Positions 41,420 to 51,447 of a stretch of DNA of 64,000 nt are shown piece by piece. Below the pieces are notes generated by a model, which was not told the origin of the DNA, did not search any database, and saw only the letters and a program-made list of their open reading frames with translations. The stretch's first letter is position 1; the number at the start of each line of letters is the position of its first letter. The stretch covers positions 1 to 64,000 of the forward strand of contig NZ_BCVX01000013.1 in assembly GCF_001591965.1 (NCBI RefSeq). Reading direction: 5' to 3'. The DNA is from Lysinibacillus odysseyi 34hs-1 = NBRC 100172. GTDB taxonomy: Bacteria > Bacillota > Bacilli > Bacillales_A > Planococcaceae. A program made the translations under genes and the position numbers.

Positions 41420-41725
41420 TTACTTTTTGTCTGCTTTTGGTAGTACGATTTTCTTATTATTGCGGGATTCCTTATAAAGGATCACTGTCAATCCGATTAA
41501 CTGAACTAATTCTGCACGTGTACCTGCCGCTAATGCTTGGGCCACTTCATGTTTATCTTCTTCACAATTATCCAAAATACGCACTTTAATCAGCTCGCGT
41601 GCCTCTAATACGTCACGCAATTGACGTAGCATTTGGTCGTTTACTCCCCCTTTTCCCACTTGGAAAATCGGGTCTAGATGATGTGCCTCAGCACGTAAAA
41701 AACGTTTTTGTTTACCTGTTAACAT
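41420..41725 (-). CDS. yhbY: CRM-domain RNA-binding protein YhbY
   Basis: 101 residues. LTGKQKRFLRAEAHHLDPIFQVGKGG and LIGLTVILYKESRNN match the YhbY (YqeI) family, linked to pre-50S assembly. Six nt from aroE. Confidence 0.95.
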   Translation of the reverse strand: MLTGKQKRFLRAEAHHLDPIFQVGKGGVNDQMLRQLRDVLEARELIKVRILDNCEEDKHEVAQALAAGTRAELVQLIGLTVILYKESRNNKKIVLPKADKK

Positions 41726-41730
41726 AAAAA

Positions 41731-42561
41731 TTATTTTCCTCCTAATTGCTCCGTCAAACGGGCAATCATTCCATTTGTATTCGGGTACTCACCAAGCCAG
41801 TATTGGTAAGCAATCGCCCCTTGGTGAACGAACATGCCAAGTCCATTCACAATTGCTGCTCCTTTTTCTTCAGCCGCAAGTAAAAAAGGCGTCATTAATG
41901 GATTATACACAATATCCGCCGCAATTGCGCCTGCGGGAAACTTTTTCATGGAGAATGGCAGTTCGAGATTGCCTGTACTCATACCTGCCGGCGTCGTCTG
42001 AATAAACACTTTATACAGGTCAAGCGTGCTTTCTGCCTCTTCCAATGATAAAGCCTTTCCTTCCCCCATCTCCTGAACAATTGCTTCAGCCTTGGCAGCT
42101 GTACGATTTGCTACTGTAATAGATGTATACCCTGCCTGCTGAAGAGCAAAAGCGATACCACGCGCTGCTCCTCCTGCCCCAATAAGAAGCAGAGGATCTT
42201 GACGGTGGCCTGTTCCAATTGTCTCTTCCAACGACTGAACAAAGCCTGGGCCATCCGTGTTATAACCTTTCAGTCTCCCATCTTCCAGCCTGACCACGGT
42301 ATTAACTGCTCCCATTTTCTGTGCCAGCTCATCTAACTCGTCTAAAAATGGAATGATCGATTGTTTATGTGGAATCGTCACATTCCATCCGCTTGCACCC
42401 AGCAGTTTTAACGACCGGACTGCCTGCTCCAACTCCTCTGCTTTTACATGAATCGGAATATAGGCTGCATCCTCTCCAGCTTCCTCATACCATATATGAT
42501 GCATATTTGGAGATTTGGACTGTGCAATTGGATCTCCAATGACCGCGAACCACTTTTTCAT
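41731..42561 (-). CDS. aroE: Shikimate dehydrogenase
   Basis: 276 residues. VIGDPIAQSKSPNMHH, GWNVTIPHKQS (catalytic Lys), NTDGPGFVQSL (Asp) and LIGAGGAARGIAF (NADP site) are present. Reduces 3-dehydroshikimate in chorismate synthesis. Confidence 0.97.
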   Translation of the reverse strand: MKKWFAVIGDPIAQSKSPNMHHIWYEEAGEDAAYIPIHVKAEELEQAVRSLKLLGASGWNVTIPHKQSIIPFLDELDELAQKMGAVNTVVRLEDGRLKGYNTDGPGFVQSLEETIGTGHRQDPLLLIGAGGAARGIAFALQQAGYTSITVANRTAAKAEAIVQEMGEGKALSLEEAESTLDLYKVFIQTTPAGMSTGNLELPFSMKKFPAGAIAADIVYNPLMTPFLLAAEEKGAAIVNGLGMFVHQGAIAYQYWLGEYPNTNGMIARLTEQLGGK

Positions 42562-42688
42562 CTCAACTCATCCTTTTCAAAAGACTATGTGCAACAATAC
42601 CTTTGCTTTTGTTTATATAGACGGCTATATCCAACAAGTAAATGCTTGCAGGAGCTGCCTATCTTTTATGAAAACGTCTATCAGCTCA

Positions 42689-43792
42689 TTAAATGAGCGA
42701 AGGACGGATAAATACTTGTACCCCTTTTGGCGCATAGGCAGCCACGACTACATTCGGGTGCTGTACTGTAATCCAGCCGAGTCCTGAGAATACAACATCC
42801 GTTTTTCCATCCTTGATCGAAAACTCATGCCGGACGAGCTCAGGCAGCTGGCCGATATGTGCTGCTGTCGGAGGAGCCAGAAGCTCACCTTTATGCTCAG
42901 CATATAGTTGATCAGCATTTTCAAGCTTTGTGCGATGGATTGGCAAATCATTCGCTACATGCACGGTAAATGCCGAGCGCTCTCCTTTTATGAAATCAAA
43001 GCGTGCCAAAGCCCCAATGAACAATGTCTGTCCCTCATTTTGTTGATACACCTTTGGCTTGATTTCTTTTTTCGGCATAATATATTTTAACTCAGTTGCG
43101 TCTAAATAATGTGCCATCTGATGGTGATTAATAATCCCAGGTGTATCATAAAGCGCAGAACCATCGTCAAGTGGGATTTCAATCATATCCAGCGTTGTTC
43201 CTGGGAAGTGGGAAGTTGTAATTACTTCTCCCTCACCGGTTGCCTGTTTAATAATCCGGTTAATAAAGGTTGACTTGCCAACATTCGTACAGCCAACAAC
43301 AAACACGTCCTGCCCGTTACGATAATGGTCAATCGCCTCGGTTACCTCAGTCATCCCGTTTCCTTTATGGGCAGAAACAAGCATGACATCTACCGGGTTT
43401 AGCCCAAGTGCCTTCGCTTCTCGTTTTAGCCAATTGATTACTTTGTTTGCCTTGACTGATTTAGGGAGCAAGTCCGCTTTATTAGCTACGAGCAATACAG
43501 GATTTTTCCCGACGAATCGATGCAGCCCAGGCAGCCAGCTTCCATTGAAATCAAATATATCAACAATTTTTACGATCAGCCCTTGCTGTTCTCCAAGTCC
43601 GTTTAATATACGCAAAAAATCATCATCGGTTAAGCTTACCGGCTGGATTTCATTATAGTTTTTCAGGCGGAAGCAGCGCTGGCAAATAATCGTCTCTTTT
43701 TCTAGAGACGATGGTGGTGCATATCCAAGCTCACTTTTGTCTTCTGTCTGGATCACTGCTCCACAGCCAATACAGTTTGGCATTTCATTCAT
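42689..43792 (-). CDS. yqeH: Ribosome biogenesis GTPase YqeH
   Basis: About 367 residues from ATG 43792 (RBS GGGAGGATTTATAAGA). N-terminal zinc finger CIGCGA ... CQRC; circularly permuted GTPase motifs: NKAD (G4) precedes VVGCTNVGKSTFINR (G1) and DTPGI (G3). Needed for 30S assembly in B. subtilis. Neighbours aroE and yqeG as usual. Confidence 0.96.
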   Translation of the reverse strand: MNEMPNCIGCGAVIQTEDKSELGYAPPSSLEKETIICQRCFRLKNYNEIQPVSLTDDDFLRILNGLGEQQGLIVKIVDIFDFNGSWLPGLHRFVGKNPVLLVANKADLLPKSVKANKVINWLKREAKALGLNPVDVMLVSAHKGNGMTEVTEAIDHYRNGQDVFVVGCTNVGKSTFINRIIKQATGEGEVITTSHFPGTTLDMIEIPLDDGSALYDTPGIINHHQMAHYLDATELKYIMPKKEIKPKVYQQNEGQTLFIGALARFDFIKGERSAFTVHVANDLPIHRTKLENADQLYAEHKGELLAPPTAAHIGQLPELVRHEFSIKDGKTDVVFSGLGWITVQHPNVVVAAYAPKGVQVFIRPSLI

Positions 43793-43794
43793 TC

Positions 43795-44313
43795 TTATAA
43801 ATCCTCCCAAGTCTTAATACCTTTTCGTTTTAACTCATTAAACACACGGCGCTCGACAAAGCGATTGAAGCGCGTCACAAAACCATCCGATTGGGCAACC
43901 GGACGAACTAAAATTGTATAGAGCTTTTGGCGCTTTGCCCCCATGACGTCTGTCAGTAATTGGTCTCCTACCATCGCCACTTCCTCGCGCTTTAGTTTCA
44001 AGCGGACAAGTGCCTGGTAGAAGCCTTTTCCTAACGGCTTTCGCGCACGCGAAATATAAGGGATGCTTAAAGGCTCCGCAAACCTCTTTACCCGTTCTTC
44101 ATTATTATTGGATGCAATGACAATGCGGATACCCGCATCCTGCATCCGTTTAAACCAAGCAGCAAGCTCTTCTGTTGCATCTGCCCGGTCCCACTCAATC
44201 AGCGTATTATCCAAATCCGTGATAATTCCACGAAAGCCCATTTCTTTTAAATTTTCCGGTGTTATATCGAATACAGTCGATACAAATTTATCTGGCAATA
44301 AATGATTATACAA
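43795..44313 (-). CDS. yqeG: HAD-family phosphatase YqeG
   Basis: About 172 residues from TTG 44313, 7 nt after GAGGGAGA; this gives the normal YqeG length, while an upstream ATG would overlap psd. TDLDNTLIEWDR (HAD motif I), VIASNNNEERVKRFA (II), KPLGKGFYQAL and VGDQLLTDVMGAK (III/IV). Related to phosphatidylglycerophosphate phosphatases (GEP4 group). Confidence 0.93.
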   Translation of the reverse strand: MYNHLLPDKFVSTVFDITPENLKEMGFRGIITDLDNTLIEWDRADATEELAAWFKRMQDAGIRIVIASNNNEERVKRFAEPLSIPYISRARKPLGKGFYQALVRLKLKREEVAMVGDQLLTDVMGAKRQKLYTILVRPVAQSDGFVTRFNRFVERRVFNELKRKGIKTWEDL

Positions 44314-44345
44314 GCCTAAATCTCCCTCACGTTCATAATTATTGA

Positions 44346-45128
44346 TTATAGCATATTTGCGAATGCTTGACCCATCCGAATGGTAGTGCCGGCTCCGACA
44401 TTCTCGCAAAATTCGATTGCATCTTTTTCAAATAGCATGACTACTGTTGAGCCAAATGTAAAATAGCCTACCTCTTCTCCTTTGGACCAGACTGTTGTTA
44501 TATTCGTCAGCTCAATGGAATTGACAAACATCGCCCCTACTTTTATAAGTGCAGTCTGGCGATTCTGCGCATATGCAAGCTCACTAATCATACGATAATT
44601 ATGGCTGATTGGTTTCTTGCCATACGTCAAACCTAGCTGGTTAACAGGATAGGATTTTTGGCCAAGTACATATTGGCGGACTACATCGCCGTCAATCGGG
44701 CTATGGATACGGTGGTAATCAGCAGGGCTTAAATAAAACACAATATATTTTCCGTTTCGATATCTCGCTGCACGCTCCTTGCTGCCAAATAGATCTTCCA
44801 AGGAATATGGTTTATTTTTCACCGTGAGGGTCATACTATCCCGAATATCGCCGAATGCCTCAATTTTTGCGTCCACTGGGCTGGTGAATACCTTTTCTCC
44901 TTGGGCAACCGGCCGTACACCTTCTTTTAACGACCGGGTGAAAAATTCATGTAAACTCTTATAATTCTCCATGTTTTTTGAAACTTCTTCTATGTTAATC
45001 TCGTATACTTTAGTGTAGCTTTGAATAAACTTTTTACTAAGTGCTGAAGTTGCAAGCTTCTTCAGTAACAGCGAGCTTTGTTTTCCATTAGTGAGCTCAA
45101 TCATGGATCGATAGATTTTCTCTTTCAT
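44346..45128 (-). CDS. psd: Phosphatidylserine decarboxylase
   Basis: 260 residues. HEFFTRSLKEGVRP, PVDAKIEAFG, YLSPADYHRIHSP and the self-cleavage site FGSTVVMLFEK (GST motif, here FGST) near 223-233. Cleavage yields the pyruvoyl subunit. Makes phosphatidylethanolamine from the PssA product; pssA is divergent just upstream. Confidence 0.96.
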   Translation of the reverse strand: MKEKIYRSMIELTNGKQSSLLLKKLATSALSKKFIQSYTKVYEINIEEVSKNMENYKSLHEFFTRSLKEGVRPVAQGEKVFTSPVDAKIEAFGDIRDSMTLTVKNKPYSLEDLFGSKERAARYRNGKYIVFYLSPADYHRIHSPIDGDVVRQYVLGQKSYPVNQLGLTYGKKPISHNYRMISELAYAQNRQTALIKVGAMFVNSIELTNITTVWSKGEEVGYFTFGSTVVMLFEKDAIEFCENVGAGTTIRMGQAFANML

Positions 45129-45465
45129 CGGTATTCCTCCAACTATAAATCAATTACACCTCGGCGTAATTGGGTTTGGATTCGTCCTAGTGCAGGTACA
45201 AATCTGAATCGCATGACTCGCCGGAGGCATTATTTTCTTTTTTCTCACGGTATGAATGTACCATAGAAAAATGACTGAAACTAGTACTCATCCTGCTGTC
45301 TCTAAAAAGCGGGAGACTTGTGCCGAGAGAAGGTAAAAGGTTATTATAATAGTTTGTAGGAACATTGAAAAGTAATTTTCATATAATTGATAGGAGAACA
45401 ACCTTTCTTACCTACCCATTTCAGAGTATAATAAAACAATAGTAAAGTGCAAAGGAGTGTTTCTA
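45129..45465. other. psd-pssA divergent intergenic region
   Basis: 337 bp. Contains repeat copy B (45151-45230) close to psd and a TATAAT-like element at 45427-45432 upstream of pssA with only a weak -35. Nothing else recognisable. Confidence 0.5.
45151..45230. repeat. Intergenic repeat element, copy B
   Basis: Hairpin arms CAATTACACC and GGCGTAATTG around TC (45151-45172), one base pair different from copy A, ending with CGCCGGAGGCAT at 45219-45230. As at lepA, it lies ~20 bp upstream of a minus-strand start codon. Confidence 0.65.
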
Positions 45466-46005
45466 ATGTTTCTTCTTCATAAGGTAGACATGACCTTGAA
45501 GAAAATAAAAGCGAACGCTGCTAATTTAATTACAGTACTTAACATGTCGTTTGGCGGAGCGGCCATTATGGCCAGCTTAAACGAATTTTATAGTTATAGT
45601 GTGTTATTTATATTTATTGCGGCATTCCTTGATCGCTATGACGGTAAAGTGGCGAGGAAATTCAATCAGGAGTCCGAATTAGGAAAACAGCTTGATTCCA
45701 TGGGGGATATTATTTCGTTTGGTATGGCACCGGCATTATTGATGTATGAAATTGCATTGAAGGATTTTGGCGGAGCTGGTATGTTTATGACGATTCTTTA
45801 TATTTCATGCGGGGCCTTTCGACTTGCCCGCTTTAATGTAACGGATTCGAACGGCTACTTTGTAGGGCTGCCGATTACAGCTGCAGGTACACTGTTGACA
45901 TTCTCTTTTTTCTTTACCCATGCATTATCACCGGTCTTTTATATGTTCTTATTTCCCATCCTGGCAGTATTGATGATCAGTACCGTTACATTAAAGAAAA
46001 TTTAA
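45466..46005 (+). CDS. pssA: CDP-diacylglycerol-serine O-phosphatidyltransferase
   Basis: 179 residues from ATG 45466 (RBS AAAGGAGTGTTTCTA). CDP-alcohol phosphotransferase motif DGKVARKFN...GKQLDSMGD near 60-85, with several membrane helices. First committed step to phosphatidylethanolamine; divergent from psd. Confidence 0.95.
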   Translation: MFLLHKVDMTLKKIKANAANLITVLNMSFGGAAIMASLNEFYSYSVLFIFIAAFLDRYDGKVARKFNQESELGKQLDSMGDIISFGMAPALLMYEIALKDFGGAGMFMTILYISCGAFRLARFNVTDSNGYFVGLPITAAGTLLTFSFFFTHALSPVFYMFLFPILAVLMISTVTLKKI

Positions 46006-46095
46006 CAAAAAGGTTGCGCAAGGATTTATGCGTGACCTTTTTTTCATTTTCCATGCTTTTTCGACATATACTGCGAAAAAGGAAAGGATGGCTTC

Positions 46096-46788
46096 GTGGG
46101 CATCATGGTATCACTTCTTCAGCTATGGCTAGACTTCCCTTCATTAGTTGGCTATTTAAAGGGGCAGGCTTTTTCCAAACCATTTACGCGTGAAGAAGAA
46201 AAGCAAGTACTCGATCGTTTTTTAGCCGGTGACGAGCAGGCTAGGCTCGATTTAATCGAACGCAATATGCGGCTTGTTGCACATGTCGTGAAAAAATTTC
46301 ATCCGCCACACGAGCAGCTCGATGACTATATTTCCATCGGCACAATCGGCTTAATGAAGGCTGTGGCAAGTTTTACCCCAAATAAAAAAACACGGCTTGC
46401 CACGTATGCTGCGCGCTGTATTGAAAATGAAATTCTGATGCATCTGCGGGCCCAGAAAAAAGTCCAAAAGGATGTCTCATTATTTGAGCCGATCGGTGTC
46501 GATAAAGACGGGCAGGCTTTGCAAATACGAGATTTACTTCAATTTGATGAAAAGCCTACAATCGATCAAATCGAGGAAAGAGAACGGCATCAGCAGCTCT
46601 ATCAATATTTAAAAGTGCTTGATGCTCGGGAGCTGGAAATTATCACGCTGCGTTACGGGTTAAATAATGTAAAGCCATTAACGCAAAAGGAAATTGCCAA
46701 GCAATTGGATATATCCAGAAGCTATGTATCCCGCATCGAAAAAAGGGCTCTTGTGAAGCTGTATCAGCAATTTAAACACCAAACTTAG
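46096..46788 (+). CDS. sigK: Sporulation sigma factor sigma-K, uninterrupted gene
   Basis: 230 residues from GTG 46096, 8 nt after GGAAAGG (ATG 46105 possible). N-terminal hydrophobic pro-sequence (SLLQLWLDFPSLVGYL), then region 2 (NMRLVAHVVKKFHPPHEQLDDYISIGTIGLMKAV; RLATYAARCIENEILMHLRA) and region 4 (LTQKEIAKQLDISRSYVSRIEKRAL). Sigma-K drives late mother-cell gene expression after cleavage of the pro-peptide. The frame is continuous, so there is no skin-type element here. Confidence 0.93.
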   Translation: MGIMVSLLQLWLDFPSLVGYLKGQAFSKPFTREEEKQVLDRFLAGDEQARLDLIERNMRLVAHVVKKFHPPHEQLDDYISIGTIGLMKAVASFTPNKKTRLATYAARCIENEILMHLRAQKKVQKDVSLFEPIGVDKDGQALQIRDLLQFDEKPTIDQIEERERHQQLYQYLKVLDARELEIITLRYGLNNVKPLTQKEIAKQLDISRSYVSRIEKRALVKLYQQFKHQT

Positions 46789-46869
46789 GCATTCTTTGAA
46801 GTCTTCGTATACACCCCTTGCAGATCTGCACCGGCCTCTCCCCGGCTTTTCTCTTTTATAGCCAATAAA

Positions 46870-46904
46870 AATGCGCATTGAAACCGACCGTTTCAATGCG
46901 CATT
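46870..46904. terminator. Hairpin terminator between sigK and the small membrane peptide
   Basis: 15-bp stem AATGCGCATTGAAAC / GTTTCAATGCGCATT; T-rich 3' flank on both strands, stronger on the minus strand. Confidence 0.8.
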
Positions 46905-46907
46905 GTA

Positions 46908-46994
46908 TTAATTTTTGTATTCTGCTACATCTGCTGTTATAAACAGCATTAAAACTGCTGTGATTGCCATTGCCACCGTCATGAAAAAGACCAT
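46908..46994 (-). CDS. 28-residue membrane peptide
   Basis: ATG 46994 with a strong RBS (GGGGAGGTAAGGGT), TAA at 46908 followed by a terminator. VFFMTVAMAITAVLMLFIT is one hydrophobic helix, then ADVAEYKN. Good RBS, terminator and membrane helix argue for a real small protein; function unknown. Confidence 0.6.
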   Translation of the reverse strand: MVFFMTVAMAITAVLMLFITADVAEYKN

Positions 46995-47162
46995 ACCCTT
47001 ACCTCCCCAGGTTGATTTTCCTACATCGTACCATGCAGAGGCAAAAATGGCTGTGATTTTTTTAACACTCTCCGGTATTTCCATCAGGAATTTTTCGGTA
47101 GAATAGTTTTCCTCTTACCGTTTGCATTCTTTTCGTTCTATTAATTATCAAAGCTAGATAGC

Positions 47163-47855
47163 TTATAATTTTTCGATTGCTTTTAAAACAACAGCAGTTG
47201 AATGCTTTGCTGCTACCGGCAGGAACTCATCGAAACTGACATTCGATTCTTTCCCCGCGATATCTGACAGTGCACGAATGACAACAAACGGCGTATCAAA
47301 CTGATGGCATACTTGTGCCACGGCTGCCGCTTCCATTTCTACAGCCTTCATTTGAGGGAAATAGGCACGAACCTTTTCTACGCGTTCCGGATCATTCATA
47401 AAAGCATCCCCTGAACAGATCAGCCCGATGCCATACTGATGCTCGCCTACTTCTGTTACTGCTTCGCGTGCAGCTTCCCTCAATTTCATATCCGATTTAA
47501 ATGCTGCCGGCATTTGCGGCACCTGTCCCATTTCATAGCCAAAAATCGTTACATCAACATCATGGTGGCGCACTTCGTCAGAAATAACGACTGCCCCTAC
47601 CTCAAGTGACGGGTCATATCCGCCTGCCGATCCGGTATTAATGACAACATCCGGTTTGAATGTATGTAGCAGCACTGTTGTAGTCATTGCCGCATTTACC
47701 TTGCCAATTCCTGACTTTAGTAGAATAACTTCTTTTCCCTTATACATTCCTGTTGTGTACTCACTGTTTGCGATAGTTTCTGTTTTTGGGTTTTCCAACG
47801 TGGCACGGAGCTGCTCCACTTCCTGCTCCATTGCTCCGATTACAGCAATTTTCAT
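47163..47855 (-). CDS. mtnN: 5'-methylthioadenosine/S-adenosylhomocysteine nucleosidase
   Basis: 230 residues. [52 protein letters not shown] (substrate-binding Glu) and RALSDIAG (catalytic Asp) are diagnostic. Recycles MTA and SAH. Confidence 0.97.
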   Translation of the reverse strand: MKIAVIGAMEQEVEQLRATLENPKTETIANSEYTTGMYKGKEVILLKSGIGKVNAAMTTTVLLHTFKPDVVINTGSAGGYDPSLEVGAVVISDEVRHHDVDVTIFGYEMGQVPQMPAAFKSDMKLREAAREAVTEVGEHQYGIGLICSGDAFMNDPERVEKVRAYFPQMKAVEMEAAAVAQVCHQFDTPFVVIRALSDIAGKESNVSFDEFLPVAAKHSTAVVLKAIEKL

Positions 47856-47918
47856 TCATAATTCCTCCATTTCAAGACACTCTACTTAAAATAATCAATC
47901 AGATAGATATATGTCAAG

Positions 47919-48581
47919 CTAATATGCCCCTTCTAGTGTATTTAACACTTCTACTTGCTGCGGCTTCCACCCTTGGTCATCTATCCATTCGATTGCTACC
48001 CGGTACTTTTGCGCTTTATCTTTTGAAGAGAGGACAGCTACGGCCGATTTAGCATTGCCATTGTTTCTGATAGACCAAAGAATGCTCTCCTGTTGGTCAA
48101 GCGGGATGACTGAGTAAATAGCTTTTAACTTCTCCTCATAATCAATATCGCCTTCTGTAAATGTGGAAGTATGTTCGCCAGTCTGAGCTGTAGCATATGG
48201 CTTCCATGCGTCATTTGTCCATACTTCATCCACTGCCGGTTGATCGGAAGATGAAACCTTTGGGGCATTAGTTTCACTTTCTGTCGGCTCTTCGGCTTCT
48301 TCTTCATCTTGTGGAGCCGGCTCTGATTCTACTTCCTCATCTTCCTCCACCGCATTCTCCTCTTCTTCTATAGGCTGGGATTCAACCGGCGTTTCCTCTG
48401 CAGGCTCTTTTGCTGCTTCCTCATCTTCGTTCCCTGTAAAAATGACGATTACACTAATAACAATCAATACAGATACAATCCCTATTAAATAATTCAATGT
48501 ACGGTCCATTTTTTCTTTACGTCGATTTGTCCGTGTAGCAGGCTGTGAAGGATCTAGACGTTCCTTCTCTTTTTTACTCAT
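47919..48581 (-). CDS. yrrS: YrrS family protein (DUF1510)
   Basis: 220 residues. Short cytoplasmic N-terminus, one membrane segment (LIGIVSVLIVISVIVIF), a long acidic linker (repeated EEE/EPAE), and the C-terminal extracellular DUF1510 domain (YATAQTGEHTSTF; AIEWIDDQGWKPQQVEVLNTLEG). Near mtnN and greA as in B. subtilis. Function poorly known. Confidence 0.88.
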   Translation of the reverse strand: MSKKEKERLDPSQPATRTNRRKEKMDRTLNYLIGIVSVLIVISVIVIFTGNEDEEAAKEPAEETPVESQPIEEEENAVEEDEEVESEPAPQDEEEAEEPTESETNAPKVSSSDQPAVDEVWTNDAWKPYATAQTGEHTSTFTEGDIDYEEKLKAIYSVIPLDQQESILWSIRNNGNAKSAVAVLSSKDKAQKYRVAIEWIDDQGWKPQQVEVLNTLEGAY

Positions 48582-48723
48582 ATATAGTCCCCCTTCCTGA
48601 TGCTATTTTACCAATACTTAATAGTCTATGCCTACTCGCAGCATACCTGGCCTTTTATCCAAATGACATTTATCAACTTGGATGAAGCGTTTCAAAAAAC
48701 CTTCCTTATCATAGGACTGACAA

Positions 48724-48762
48724 TAAAAAAAGTTGTTCCCGCAAATAAACGGAAACAACTTA
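48724..48762 (-). terminator. greA terminator
   Basis: AAGTTGTTTCCG / CGGGAACAACTT stem followed by T7 on the minus strand. Confidence 0.85.
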
Positions 48763-48767
48763 TTCTA

Positions 48768-49262
48768 TTATTTAATTTCTAAAATTACGACTTCCATTTC
48801 TCCACCCGGCGTCGAAATTTTTACTTTATCATTTAATTTATGGCCCATTAATGCTTTAGCCATCGGTGAATCGTTTGAGATACGGCCTTCTGAAGGGTCC
48901 GCTTCTGCAGAGCCGACGATTTTATAGGATTCCGGCTCACCCTCCGGTTCTCCATCTTCAAGCAAATCGAATGTTACCGTGCGGCCAAGCGATACTAAAA
49001 GCTCTGTAGTATCATCCTGCTCATCTGTAATAATTAGGGCATTGCGCAGCATAGATTCAATTGTAGAAATACGACCTTCTACAAAGCCTTGCTCTTCTTT
49101 AGCGGAATCATACTCAGAGTTCTCGGAAAGATCGCCAAACGAGCGGGCAGTTTTGATACGCTCTACCACTTCTTTACGTTTCACCGTTTTTAAGTATTCT
49201 AATTCTTCCTCTAACTTCGCTTTTCCGTCCAATGTCATTGGGTATTGTTTTTCATTTGACAA
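48768..49262 (-). CDS. greA: Transcription elongation factor GreA
   Basis: 164 residues from TTG 49262, 8 nt after GAAGGAG; this gives the normal GreA length. [31 protein letters not shown] coiled coil, [20 protein letters not shown] with the acidic tip, and C-terminal [16 protein letters not shown]. Rescues backtracked RNA polymerase. Confidence 0.96.
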   Translation of the reverse strand: MSNEKQYPMTLDGKAKLEEELEYLKTVKRKEVVERIKTARSFGDLSENSEYDSAKEEQGFVEGRISTIESMLRNALIITDEQDDTTELLVSLGRTVTFDLLEDGEPEGEPESYKIVGSAEADPSEGRISNDSPMAKALMGHKLNDKVKISTPGGEMEVVILEIK

Positions 49263-49516
49263 AATGCTCACTCCTTCATCTTCCTTGAAAACATTACTAT
49301 ACACCTTAAAGTTTAAAATGCAACCGTTTTCTTTTAGAAATAGTTATACATAACATAAAACCCGACTATTAGCTATGTATATGACAACGCACGTCCAAAA
49401 AGACATGCGCTGCCACCGATACTTATAGTCGAATTTTATGAGTATGCTTATGAATCATTATTTGGTCTTTATTCCAATATAATGAATGTAAATATTGTCA
49501 ATACCAATACATCATA
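49263..49516. other. Structured gap between udk and greA
   Basis: 254 bp. CGACTAT (near 49353) and ATAGTCG (near 49426) could close a helix around an inner hairpin GCACGTC-CAAAAA-GACATGC. Might be a udk terminator or a greA leader structure; no coding sequence. Confidence 0.35.
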
Positions 49517-50152
49517 TTATACAATCGAGTCAGTTTCAAGAATTGTTTTAATTTTTGTAACCATCAAATCGATTGCAACCCCATTATCTCCACCTTCCGG
49601 GATAATGACATCGGCATACCGCTTTGTCGGCTCGATAAACATATTATGCATTGGGCGAACTGCCGTCAAATATTGTTCAATGACTGAATCCGCTGTACGT
49701 CCGCGTTCTTTAATATCGCGCTGGATTCTTCGAATGATGCGAAGATCCGGATCAGTATCGACAAATAATTTTATATCCATCAATTCACGTAGACGTTCGT
49801 CTTCTAATACAAGAATACCCTCCACAATAATCACATCTTTTGGCTCGACATGAATGACTTCTTCAGCACGTGTATGATGTACATAATCATATACCGGCTT
49901 GTCAATTGCCTGACGGTTCAAAAGTTTGTTTACATGGTCGATCAACAAGTCTGTATCAAAAGCCAGCGGGTGGTCATAGTTTGTCTCCAGCCGCTCCTCA
50001 AATGTCATATGGCTTTGATCTTTATAATAATAATCCTGCTCGATAACCACTACAGAATGTTCGCGGAAAACTTCATAGATGGAGCGCGTCACACTTGTTT
50101 TACCTGAACATGACCCACCGGCGATCCCGATGACTACTGGACGCTTATTCAT
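49517..50152 (-). CDS. udk: Uridine kinase
   Basis: 211 residues. P-loop [15 protein letters not shown] near 9-23, [11 protein letters not shown] and [15 protein letters not shown]. Phosphorylates uridine/cytidine for salvage. Shares its first base with the end of the upstream U32 gene. Confidence 0.97.
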   Translation of the reverse strand: MNKRPVVIGIAGGSCSGKTSVTRSIYEVFREHSVVVIEQDYYYKDQSHMTFEERLETNYDHPLAFDTDLLIDHVNKLLNRQAIDKPVYDYVHHTRAEEVIHVEPKDVIIVEGILVLEDERLRELMDIKLFVDTDPDLRIIRRIQRDIKERGRTADSVIEQYLTAVRPMHNMFIEPTKRYADVIIPEGGDNGVAIDLMVTKIKTILETDSIV

Positions 50153-51432
50153 TACTTTTTGTTCTCCTTTCGCATCATGTTATATGCATGAAGCGGCTGA
50201 TCTACTTTAAATTTAATAATTTGCAGAGGATGGCGGGCAACATCTAGTTCATTGCCTTCTTCATCCCATATTTGCTCTACAACCATTTGGAATGTTTCAA
50301 TATCCGGACCAAAAAATTCAACCGTATCACCAGGCTTGAAGTAGTTGCGCTGTTCAAGCGTCACCATTTGTGTCTCTGCATCATAATCAAGCACAAGACC
50401 GGCAAAGTCCCATTTTGGTTTTGAAGCGTGGAATCCGAACATTTGCTGCTTGTATGTTGGTTCAGACTCGAAGAATGAGGAAGCTGTTGCACGGATGGCA
50501 CAGCGGGATAGCTCTTCCAGCCACTCTTTTTTAATTTGGAAATGTTCCGGATCAGCACAATAGGCATCAATTACTTTACGGTAAACAGAAATAACTGTCG
50601 CTACATAGTGAATTGATTTCATCCGGCCTTCCACTTTTAATGAATCAATACCAAGCTCAATCATATGCGGAATAGATTCGATTAATTTCAAGTCTTTTGG
50701 ACTCATAGCAAATGGTGCATCGCCTTCTTCAAACAGCGGCACTTCTTCACCATCTTTATTTTCATACAAATCATAGTCCCAGCGGCAAGACTGACAGCAG
50801 CCGCCGCGGTTTGAGTCGCGGGCAGTCATATGGTTGGATAGAACGCATCGGCCTGAATAGGCAATACACATTGCTCCGTGAACAAATGCTTCGATCTCGA
50901 TGTCCACTTCTTCTTTCATCTTCCGCATTTCTTCCGCGCCTACTTCCCGTGCTAATACGACACGGTGAAGACCTTCTTCCTTCCAATACTTCACTGCTTT
51001 CCAATTGGATAAGGACTGCTGTGTGGAAAGGTGAATCTCAAGCTTTGGTGCAACGCGGCGGCATGTTTCAATAATCAATGGATCTGCCACGATAATGCCT
51101 GTAACGCCGGCTCCCTCAATTGCTTCCAAATATTCTTCCAGCCCGTCCATATTTTCATTGTGGGCAAAAATGTTTGTTGTAACGTATACAACAGCACCAT
51201 ATTTCTTTGCAAACTCTACCCCTTCACGCATTTCTTCAATCGTGAAGTTATCAGCATTCGAACGCAGACCAAATTCCTGGCCGCCGATAAACACTGCATC
51301 CGCCCCATAATGAACAGCTATTTTTAATTTTTCCAAGCTGCCGGCTGGAGCAAGCAGCTCAGGTTTTTTCACAATGACACGCCGGCCATCTTTTATTTCA
51401 CGAATTTTTTCGTTTTGAATTAACTGTAGCAT
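50152..51432 (-). CDS. trhP2: tRNA uridine hydroxylation protein, U32 peptidase family (YrrO)
   Basis: 426 residues. [29 protein letters not shown] and the cysteine-bearing [36 protein letters not shown] core are diagnostic of the U32 family. In B. subtilis YrrN/YrrO (TrhP1/TrhP2) form the complex for 5-hydroxyuridine at U34, using prephenate. The C-terminal domain is an OB-like extension. Confidence 0.94.
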   Translation of the reverse strand: MLQLIQNEKIREIKDGRRVIVKKPELLAPAGSLEKLKIAVHYGADAVFIGGQEFGLRSNADNFTIEEMREGVEFAKKYGAVVYVTTNIFAHNENMDGLEEYLEAIEGAGVTGIIVADPLIIETCRRVAPKLEIHLSTQQSLSNWKAVKYWKEEGLHRVVLAREVGAEEMRKMKEEVDIEIEAFVHGAMCIAYSGRCVLSNHMTARDSNRGGCCQSCRWDYDLYENKDGEEVPLFEEGDAPFAMSPKDLKLIESIPHMIELGIDSLKVEGRMKSIHYVATVISVYRKVIDAYCADPEHFQIKKEWLEELSRCAIRATASSFFESEPTYKQQMFGFHASKPKWDFAGLVLDYDAETQMVTLEQRNYFKPGDTVEFFGPDIETFQMVVEQIWDEEGNELDVARHPLQIIKFKVDQPLHAYNMMRKENKK

Positions 51433-51447
51433 ATAAGCTGCTCCCTT

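Noticed and set aside
46096-46788. sigK split by a skin-like element
   Set aside because: The reading frame is continuous from pro-sequence to region 4.
48301-48360. Low-complexity repeats in yrrS as a tandem repeat locus
   Set aside because: Simply codons for an acidic linker, irregular at the DNA level.
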